Assembly (NCBI RefSeq): GCF_019649055.1
Contig: NW_026570296.1
Span: 558,001 to 622,000, forward strand
Direction: 5' to 3'
Origin: Paramacrobiotus metropolitanus
Taxonomy: Eukaryota > Tardigrada > Eutardigrada > Parachela > Macrobiotidae
DNA: 64,000 nt
A program made the position numbers and the translations under genes. The notes below the pieces were generated by a model. That model was not told the DNA's origin. It searched no databases and was given only the letters and a program-made list of their open reading frames with translations. Of this stretch, positions 55,029-64,000 are shown piece after piece. Position 1 is the first letter of the stretch; every line of letters begins with the position of its first letter.

Positions 55029-56007
55029 AAATTCATGAATGGGGTTGCGTTTAAGTTTAACCGAAAAACATGAAGGTCACGTTCAGTGCCAAGGCGTTGG
55101 CCGTCGACAAGCAACCACAAGCATATTTTGCTGCCAATTGACTTATTGGAATCTGCGTTGGAACAAAAAGTTATATTATTTTTAAGGTTGTAATGCAGCA
55201 TTAGCGCACTGGTTGAATGGCTTAATCGCAATGTGGATACTCGCATCGCTATATCTATATTCGGTTTTTGTGTCGCAACAGTAAACCTTGTTACGAGCGT
55301 TTGGGCACGCTTGGGTCGTTTATTGCATCTCTCCTTTATTGCTACGCTTGAGTCGTTTATTGACTGAATCGTTTATTGCTTATTTAGTCAGTCATTGAGT
55401 GGCTTAGTTCTTGAATCAAGAATACTGGTGCACTTCACAATCACAAACAAGTTATAAACCGTATTGTTTCCGCGGAAAGTTTACTGGAAAGTTCATAGTC
55501 CGTTTGAAGGGCCCGAGTATATTCGCATTCCCAAATATAATATTTGGACTGTCATCTACCTAGAGCAGGTAAAAAGTTTAACGGCTTTGTATTTGTAGTG
55601 TGCCTACTCGAATAAGTTCAATGACGTACGTACATGGCAGCACTGAATCCATATACGTATAGCCGGTATAGGTAACACAGCATCGGTAATACTTGGGGTA
55701 TTTTAAAGGAACTGCAGGACCGACAATGGAGTTGTCCTTATAGTTTATCAAAAAATGCCTCATCTCTTTCGCGCGGCCAGTTACATGAACAAGCGAATCA
55801 TACTTCAACACGAGTAACGATACTAATGCGTACTGCATCAACCACTTTAGTACACCATGTGGCAATCAATATAACCAAATGAACTGTAAATGAACTCTAT
55901 AGCAGCAAGTCTCATCTCGTGCACCATAGAAAACCAGAAACTTCATAATATGATGGCGAAACAAAAGTGGAATGCCTATATGCAATGGGTTAAGAAACGA
56001 TGAGAGG
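55029..56007. other. Intergenic between GPCR and Kelch-like gene 2
   Basis: AT-rich; contains GAGTCGTTTATTG-type repeats at 55310-55390. No gene recognised. Confidence 0.4.
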
Positions 56008-59000
56008 TCACAAGCCATTGACGTCGGCACTGGGTCGTTGCATGTTCTTCCAGGCGATGTGCCGCTGTATCACAGCACAATCCATGCTACACTGCCAAGG
56101 AAATGACGGCTCACATCGCGACCAGCTATCCGTTTCGGTGTCGTAGCACTCGGTTCTCTTAGGGCCATCCGAAATTCCACTCCACCCAGCCACAGCGTAC
56201 AACTTGTCTTCCAGTCGCACAAGCCCAGTGCTCCATCTTCGAACATGCATAGACCCTGATGAAAATTGCGTTTCTGAATAAGTAATAGTATTCAAAGGCT
56301 TATCTCTAGGGAAGAAGTACTAGTAAATTAATAATTACAGCAAATTTAGCTTCAACAAATCACAGCGCGCATGGACCCTGATTTAAAAGTGCGTTTTCGA
56401 AGAAGTAATAGTGAACACAGCACATTCACTTACGCTTGGAATGCCATTGATTTGTCTGGACGTTGTATGCCTCCACACAGCTGACATTGTCATGGCTAAT
56501 GTTACAACCCCCTAAGAAACAATAACCATAATTACGGTACCTCCCTTCTGCTATGATGCAAGATTCCAAGGTCAACTCACCAACAACATAGATGAGCCCG
56601 TCCGGGCCAACACATGCCCGACAACCAAAGCGCCCCGTCGGCATCGGCGCCAGCTCCTCCCAGACGTTGCGAGCTGGGTCGTAGCAATACGCCGCCGTGG
56701 CTGCACGGTGACTTGCGTTGCGCGAAGGCCAGTACATCCCTCCAACCACATACAACCGGCCGTCATATGCTACCGTGGCACTGCCATGCAGCAATGTCGG
56801 CATCTTGGCTTTCGCGATCAACTGGCGGTGTTCTTCGTCGAAAGCATACATCGCCCGGTCGCCTCCCATTACGTAGATACGATCGTGGATTGCGGCTAGA
56901 CAGGCATCTCGGACAGAAAATTTACCCACGTTCGTCCACTGATCCACGCTGGCATCGTACATGTACAGACGGCAAGGGTCCTCTTGACCAATCGCATCGA
57001 CCAACACGTAGATTCGCAACCGACCGTCTTTCACCATATACAGCATAGGACCGCCCCAACTGCCTGGTGGAACTGCGCATGGCACGCTCCAAATGCTGGG
57101 CGTCAGCGGATCAAGACAGTACAACTCGGCAGCGTTCTTGTGCTCCGCGAATTTTTTTTGCGTGTCGTAGCCCCTCAGAAAAACGATCACAGGCTCTGCA
57201 ATTCACAACGCGTACTTCGCTATTTTTTATATTCCGGTCACTTTGAGTGAATGGTTTCATCTTCCAATCACCGGTCACTGGTACGACCGCACATGTTTCG
57301 CACTACATGAATAGCTGCTGATCCCACAACTTGTTTTTTATTTTGCCATATTTACGCTTCAGATTTAATGAGAGAGGTCGTTTTTATGAAAGCTAACCAT
57401 TTCTGTGAATTTTGTTTTGTTAGGATATTTTGCTACCTGGTGACCGGAATACGGAACTGTATAGTTAAAGTGACCGGAATATGAAAAAAGCGAAGTACAG
57501 ATTAAGTTTCGTTCTTCTTCGCAACACAGTAAAAAACCTGTAAACATACATGACCTCTCTTCTTTTATGGAACAACTTGGGAATCAGTTAAAACCAAACG
57601 TGGTCATTGACGTAACGAGCGTGAGACCAAAGAATTTTCTGTTAGTCGCAGAATAGTACTCGTACATCGAGTAGGGTACATGAATCAAGTAAACTGCGTT
57701 TTGAGGGCATCTTCCGCAGCGGTAGATGGAGACGCTTATGGCACTTTATGCTGCACAGCGACCATTTTAAATTAATGAAGCGTTGCTGAATGAATGATGT
57801 ATAAAACTGTCCATGCTTGCTGTCCGCTGATTTAGGGCTATTAAAGTAGGGCCACTATTACTCGTACCTATTAGAAGCCCAGAAGATTCTAGTAACGAGG
57901 AAGCTATACGATAGGGCAATTATATTGTACAAGCCTCCTCTCCTGTAAAGTACCCCCCATCCCCACCTGTTAGCAGTTTTAAAAATTCAGAAACCGAGCG
58001 TTTTTAGTTCGAATTATCTTAACTCTCTGCATTCGCTATATACTGAATGTATCCCAGTACATGAAACGTTGTTACTCCACGCACTGTTACTTACGATAAG
58101 AGCTGCGCACTCGGCTTGGGGCGTCAGCCACAGAAAAGACCGCTTGTTGAACATGTTGACCGGCAGGAGTGTCGGACAGCGAAGCCAGGTATTCAGCAGC
58201 CAACAAGGGCGTACGGATACGCCGGACCAAATCCACGGCACAGCGCGCCCGTTGTGGCAGGGAATGGCCCAGCCAGCGGACAACAGCGTCTGCCACTTGC
58301 TGCTCCTTCTCCGCATTGAGCTCCTCAGAAGCAATCAGCTGCTTCAACTGTAATGTTAACGAACAGGAAGCAATACTTGCAGCTTGATCCCATGTACGGT
58401 AAAACCACAGAACACACCTCAGCGACATCCAGCTCCAGAAAATCCTGCGACTGGGCGATGCTGACGAAATGCTCTAGGGCGAAGGCCTGACACGCTTCCT
58501 TCAAGGTCGTACTTGACATCTGCTGCGCTTCACGGTAGAGGCTTAACCAGTTGGCTAGGTTTAAATTCTTCCGGAGAAAGAGCTGGCAGATGTCCGCGAT
58601 CTGCCGCATCTCCAGCAGATCCGCTGCCTGCAGAAGCAGGAGCGCGTTACTGCTGCTGCTAACGGAGACCTCGCAGGAATACATATAGTCAATCAACCTG
58701 CAACGCACCATTCAGTGCGGTATATGGCTATTGAAATGCCAGCATCTCCACTCACTGTTGCAGGATGTCGTGGGGAACATTATGCAGCTGGATAGTGTTC
58801 TGTTGGGACTCCTTCGACTGGGAGCGCAGCATGCGTCGGAACCAGCCGCTGCGTGCCATCAGCACGTTGCGGTGACAAGGAATCGCCTCTGCCGGCTTCT
58901 CTGGATCCACCGCACCTCGAACCGCTACATCACAAAAATCGTGACGCGCATCTTGCAGTCCCAGCAAAAACTCGGTTCCGTCGAGTTTCGGCAGAGTCGA

Positions 59001-59063
59001 ATTGTCGGACAATCGCAGCCGTTTGCGGGTAGATCCTGAAGTACATGGCGCGATTCCCGCCAT
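56008..59063 (-). CDS. Kelch-like protein 2 (BTB-BACK-Kelch)
   Basis: Exons: 59063-58756, 58697-58418, 58347-58095, 57195-56581, 56511-56434, 56255-56008; all GT-AG and in phase (2,0,1,1,1); 593 residues. BTB: FCDVAVRGAV, IPCHRNVLMARSGWFRRML, VPHDILQQ, LIDYMYSCEVSV. BACK: FLRKNLNLANWLSLYREAQQ, FLELDVAE, VADAVVRWLGHSLPQR. Kelch: YMYDASVDQWTNVGKF, DRIYVMGGD, GRLYVVGGMYWPS, YDPARNVWEELAPMPTGRFGC, GLIYVVG, DKLYAVAGWSG. Predicted Cullin-3 substrate adaptor in the cytoplasm or nucleus. Exon boundaries match those of Kelch-like gene 1 in position and phase for the Kelch part, so the two are paralogues, but they are divergent in sequence. Confidence 0.9.
56221..56415 (-). repeat. Duplicated acceptor region in last intron of Kelch-like gene 2
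   Basis: The stretch near 56248-56290, which includes the used acceptor ATCAG|GGTCTATGC, is repeated near 56370-56412 as AATCAG|GGTCCATGC with the following GTAATAGT word. The second copy could act as a decoy acceptor. Confidence 0.5.
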
Positions 59064-60103
59064 ATTCCCGATGCAGCCTTATGGAGCACTCGGTTTTTAA
59101 GGTTGTTTGTTTAGAAAAAACTGATTAATTTGGTTGAACGACCTGCAACGAGCTGTCATGTCTACCGCAAATATGATGCCATATCTGATGTGTGACTTAC
59201 CTATGTAATTAATCCAGCCAGTCAATATGTCCAACAAAATTCCCAGCACAGAGCTCTATAAAAAAATGAGCGCAGTTCCCACCTTCCCAGATAATAACCA
59301 ACTTGCTCAGCGCAAATTCCAGTTTTTCAGATGACAAACATCACTATGAAATACCTGAATAAAAATCAGAGTCAAACTGGGCACAGTGGGTCTGCAAGTT
59401 TTTATTTCATGAAACGGCCCTTGAGCGGTTGTTATTTACCAGCCGAAACTGCCACCATGGTTCCGCCAGTGGCAGCTACGTGAATAACTCAAATTCCAGA
59501 ATGCGCTTCGGATCCTAACTCTTTGGTTCGATTCTAAGTTTGTGCCATAAGTGGTTTAGCCTCTCTTCGTGTTTCCCGGTGAACGATTGCATTATGTACA
59601 CTGATTACAAATCAATGCAATCTGATAATCTAGTATGAAGTGAAATGCCGCAACCGTTTTGGGCACTTTGTCAGGAAAGAGCAAACTTGTTACCGACGAA
59701 AGATTTTGATTGTCTTTTATAGCCCTAAAATGGCAATGTGTGAAGTCGTATTGTTGACATACCTTCGGTGTATGAATTTATGTAATTTATTTAATTTTAT
59801 TTAATAAACAAAACTATTTGATAGTCAGTTGCATGAAGGCCGTATGTATCATGGCACAACAAGCAAGATTTGGCCAGCGACTCAGTTCACCTGAGTAGCG
59901 GTAGTGCTTGTGCACTATTGTTACATCACGCAGTAGTCGTATTAATAGAATTTAATAAGATTCTGAAGCTCGCCAAACACGCGACTGATACTTTGCCATG
60001 GTCAATGCAGTGACCAGTTCCCAGGTAAGCCACAATCATAGGCATAACCGCCATAACCAAAACGTAAACAACAACTATGTGACCTTTAGAAATACACGCG
60101 AGA
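59064..60103. other. Intergenic, no gene seen
   Basis: AT-rich spacer; AATAAA near 59803 and other AT runs. No coding signal. Confidence 0.45.
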
Positions 60104-63100
60104 TCATTCTAAGCCTTTACACTTTGCATGCTTTGTTTTCCATGCCTCCAGATGTAAATCATGAAGTTTGAGATCAGCAAATTCAACATTCCGACCTCCG
60201 TTCAAGCTAATCCGATGCAGTCCACCCTCCAAAGCAGTGTCGTAATATCCAAAGTTTCCCAACGAGGTGATTAACACCAGCTGGTCCTTCTGCAAGATAT
60301 GCTCCGCCAGAATCACTGTGTCTATCGGAGCGACAGCTTCCGAGCCGCCTTTACACCAACTAAAAACCGCTTCCTGTTCGTGGGCCTTGGTTATTCGGGC
60401 TGGCTTCCAAAACCCGGAGCCAGGCACCAGCACAAACACCTGGGCTCCCGCACGTAACCCATGCTGTCCTTTTCGACGCTGCGCGGGGAACGGAAGCACC
60501 GGCTTTACTTTGGCACTGTGGTAAACGAACAAGTTCAACAACTCCGGTACAGTCAGCAGGCCGCTCTACAAAATGAGCCATCACATGACAGACAAAATTA
60601 CACTTCTACCGCGTTAACGCCCATGTACCTTACTGGGACCTTCAGCCAGTTCGGTATTTGTCAGCAGCGGAAATCGTACAAGGAATAACGCGGCGCCCAA
60701 CATCTGGCGACGGTTAGCGCCGGAGTCATTCAGGCCGTTACGAATGCAAGCGGCCGTTGCCCACCTACAACAATACTAAAGCGATGAATGTTGTCTAAGC
60801 GGTTCACCATGTGTGGCTACCAGTTCTGACCAGCTGACCATGCGCGTAGCTTGACTAGACACATTATCGGAAGCTGCTCATTCTATTTCTAAACCTCATT
60901 TTAGTTTTGTTTTTTCTTCCGTTCTTACGGGACGTCGTGCGGCCGGCAGGGGATAAAAGGTGGCAGTGACAGCTGCCACTGGCAACTGCCACCGGCAGTG
61001 GCATTTGCCACTACGCATTCTGGCAAGCGATAAAACGTGGCAACTGCCAAAAATTGAAAATTCAAAATCAGCGAAAGACGATTCTGTCAAACAACGATAA
61101 GTTCCATGTATAGGGAGAATCTTGTATTCTCCCAGATCGACTCTATAGAATTTATCCATGGACCCCTCAACCGGAGTCGTGTGCCCGCGCCTTCCAATGC
61201 AGCAAGCGCAGCTATCACAGAATACAGTCATAACACCCAGAATCAGTTCCGCTCAAGACCGAAACACGGTCGGTGCGACACTGCGACGGTATTCTAAAAG
61301 CGTCCTTTCACATAAGATCAGCCAGTTCCGGCAAACCTTGGATAACACATGACACATCCTGAACGTCTATTGAATAAACTGACTGTTCTATCGCCTGTAG
61401 ATAAACGCGGTTTAAAACAAGCATGTTTTACGACGGTGATGTGTCATAAAAAACCAAACGAAAAGTTAACAAAGTCGTTGTGTATCGTTCAAAATTTTGG
61501 TTCGCTGCTGTACTTAAACTGATACGAGCGCTTAAAGCTGCTGGTACATACAATTATATAAAAATACCTAATATCCGTTCAACACGAACGCTGTAGTCGA
61601 GTGTGCAAATCTCTATAAATACTTCGTAGTGAATAAATTCTGAAAATCATTCGAAGGCACAATCAGAGCCACTGCCGCAGTGGACGCGTTGCAAACCGAA
61701 GCGCCTTTGTTAACTGGTGAATGGGGCACTTGTGACGGTGGCCGCATTGGCGTACAAGGGACACACGACTCCGGGTGAAGTGTTCATGGATAAGTTCTAT
61801 AGCGTCGATCTAGGAAAATGCAAAGATTCTCCCTATAGACCTTATCCTTGGATGGCAGAATCGTCTCTAGCTGATTCTGAATTATTGGCAGTTGCCATGT
61901 TCTATCGCTTGCCAGAACGCATAGTGGCAAATGCCACTGCCGGTGGCATTTGCCAGTGGCAGGTGCCACTGCCACCTTTTATCCCCTGCCCGTGCGGCCT
62001 GCGATCTAGCCGCAGAGTTAACTGGTGTTTCTCGATTCTGCTGATCGTAATCATAGCTGCGTCGTGACCTCGCATCCTTTTCCAACCTGAACAGTCGTTT
62101 GCTCTTTGGAAGCGCTGTATAAGCAATTCCAGTTGAGATGCTTTAAGAGCATCGCTTTAATATTTTGCATGTTACGAACCTGTATTTCCGAGGTTTAGTT
62201 TCCGAAATCTCTGACGCTTTCCGAAATTTAGAATTCAGCCAGGCTGTTTTATGTAACCGATACCATTTCGTAGACGCAATATTACAATAATAAACGCTTG
62301 ACAACAAGAACTAATTATACAAAAAGGCGAAGATTCAGCCGCCTAGGCGCCTAGAAGGTCTCACATTCTGTCAACGCTTAGGTTACCTTTCAACAGCCAA
62401 ATAAATAACGTGCTCCTCCGCCGACAGCGTATCGCGCTGCAAAATCTTTGTCAGCGCATCCAGAGAGATCTCCGGGAATTCATTCGACTGCAGGATGAAA
62501 GTAGTTTTCGCATCCACGATAGCCATACATTGCTCCACGATGCTGGCAGCATGCCAACCACAAGCCTACCAACAGAACCCATTTTCGCTATTCTGCACAG
62601 TGCCCACAGGGATGCTTTATAAAACGACAGTCGTGCCTGTTTTAAAGTGGCCACACAGTTGTCAGCGTTTAAATGGCTCGTGATGAAGGTAGAGCAAATA
62701 ACTGCCATCTGCGACAGATCGTATTTGATGGCACACCCCATGGTCGCAAAAGCGTTGTCAGTGGTGAGTTGATCAACCGCGTCCGTGTATATGAACCTGC
62801 AAGATGGTGAAAATAGGTCACAGTAAAACAGATGATATAATGTTAAAGTTTTTCGGATTCAGGAACAAAAGTTACGTATAGAACGCCAAGAAGTAGGTCA
62901 AAAGGTAGCGCCCGGTATAATACGAGTAGGTAAAAAAAACGATGGAGACCAACGCACCTGAGCATATTGGCAAAGGCGTCTGGATGAATATCGGGAATTT
63001 CGATGATGGCATCTCTACATTTTTTTGGCAGCCTTCCGTAGAACATCGCGCGGAACACGGTGCTGCGCAGGCTCAAGACTAGTCTAAAAATTGTACAACA

Positions 63101-63344
63101 TCAGTAATCATGACGACCCATAATTAGCAACTGCGAACGACCGACTACGTCTGAGCTTATCTGCTAGTGGGGTGTCTTACTTGTGGGCGGGGAAACTTTC
63201 CGTATTCCCAAAGTCATGTCCCACTGCGAAGCGCACATCGCTCAGTTCTCCACTGGCGAAAGTTTGCTTCCACAGTTTCATGAAGCCACATGTTCGATCA
63301 GGGACACACTGTTGGCTCTCTGGTGTAGCTGGTTTCGTAGACAT
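60104..63344 (-). CDS. BTB-BACK protein with Tudor-like domain, copy M, intron with foldback element
   Basis: Exons: 63344-63181, 63083-62958, 62796-62637, 62565-62387, 60764-60629, 60565-60104; phases 2,2,0,2,0; about 408 residues. BTB (LSDVRFAVG, LVLSLRSTVFRAMFYGRLPKKC, IPDIHPDAFANMLR), BACK (CAIKYDLSQMAVI, ILQRDTLSAEEHV, LVRFPLLTNTELAEGP) and Tudor-like exon 6 (GAQVFVLVPGSGFWKPARI, HILQKDQLVLI, HRISLNGGRN) are all present. Intron 3 would start with GC (CAG|GCACGA) rather than GT, so its splicing may be weak or the base mutated. Intron 4 is 1.6 kb because of an inverted-repeat element. The start ATG at 63344 was chosen since the frame opens upstream only with TTG. Confidence 0.75.
60946..61998. 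mobile_element. Foldback element with TGGCA-rich arms in intron 4 of copy M
   Basis: About 250 bases from 60946 (GGCAGGGGATAAAAGGTGGC) recur inverted up to about 61998. The outer part of each arm is itself a series of TGGCA/TGCCA inverted words (for example TGGCAACTGCCA), able to make small hairpins. No open frame resembles a transposase. Confidence 0.7.
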
Positions 63345-64000
63345 GGCTGGGTATTTCAACGACCGGCTTATTAATGAAAAGTGAAGAAAAAGATTCGAAA
63401 ATCAAAAATTAGATGGACGTACGTCTTACATACAGATATGAGAAAAAAGTCATTTACTGTGTTGGAATTCACACAAGGATTAAGAAAAATGAGATCCTTA
63501 CTGAAACGTTCAATGCATACTCGCAATTATTGCCAATGTGTTTCCTGCTCCTAACGTAACCAAACTACAAACCGATCAAATCGTGGGGAAATAGTTCATT
63601 CATCCCATGGGCAGTGGTGCTACTCACCATACACAACGGACAGAACTCAAGCGGACGCTGGGCAGTCTGACCTAAAACCTACAATACACCTATTTGACCC
63701 AGAACCTGCTTCTATGTGACCTGTGTCCGGAATACTGACATTGTTAGGTCACGATCCGGCTGTCAACTATACGCACAGTCGTATCGTTTAAACGCCATTT
63801 GTTTTTTGTGCATAATCCGCAGTAGACAGCGGCTGCCAGACTGGTAACGTGTGTCATCACAATGGAGGCGACTTCCTATGTTTAGGCAGCACCCATAGGC
63901 GGCGGAATTATCGAGCGAGCGACGGTAGCATAAGCTGGACTGCTCTGTTTACTTTTCAACTGTTTCTCTTTCAGGCCATGCTGAGGTATAGAAAATCCGG
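63345..64000. other. Upstream region of copy M, right window edge
   Basis: No gene recognised. A pyrimidine tract plus CAG near 63973 could be an acceptor for a plus-strand exon beyond the window, which cannot be judged. Confidence 0.35.

Overview
The window looks like nuclear DNA of a small invertebrate animal with a compact genome: GT-AG introns of mostly 50-300 bases, BTB-Kelch genes, an adhesion GPCR with a GPS motif, leucine-rich-repeat genes and LTR retrotransposons. A tardigrade or similar ecdysozoan is my guess; nothing here proves the species.

Layout. 1-about 7.6 kb: the 5' half, on the minus strand, of an LTR retrotransposon (element 1): leader, gag (coiled coil, Gag core, CCHC knuckle, RGG tail), a repeat-rich second ORF entered by a probable -1 frameshift, and an aspartic protease ORF running off the left edge. 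7.6-9.3 kb: hairpins, a foldback element and a 231-bp MITE with a TAA duplication. 9.9-22.7 kb and again 39-43.8, 47.4, 49.7 and 60.1-63.3 kb: a dispersed tandem family of BTB-BACK genes related to BTBD3/BTBD6 but with the usual C-terminal PHR domain replaced by a W-x-PAR-type small beta-barrel domain. I count eight copies with most exons (A, B, C, D, F, H, I, M; B and H broken) and three orphan exon remnants (E, 47.4 kb, 49.7 kb). 23.7-38.5 kb: a Kelch-like gene on the plus strand whose BTB exon is split by a complete 12.2-kb LTR element (element 2, minus strand) with a TGTT duplication and almost identical LTRs. 45.4-47.2 kb: a secreted LRR gene. 51.3-55.0 kb: an adhesion GPCR. 56.0-59.1 kb: a second Kelch-like gene.

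The most unusual material is in the two retroelements. They share a gag-end signal (slippery-like heptamer, 9-nt spacer, hairpin containing the stop codon) whose stem differs in sequence but keeps its pairing. Each is also studded with its own short DNA word, with an AGGTC core: AAAGGTCAC in element 1, present in all three reading frames of the ORFs and in the opposite orientation in the leader; interrupted palindromes of the type CCGACCTGAGGTCGG in element 2. Element 2 seems to lack protease, reverse transcriptase and integrase, yet inserted recently, so it was probably mobilised in trans.

The BTB-BACK, Kelch-like and related proteins would act as Cullin-3 substrate adaptors if they behave like their families; the rapid local duplication and decay of the BTB-BACK genes fits diversification of a recognition module. 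Several genes carry single-base frameshifts, which may be real decay or residual assembly errors.
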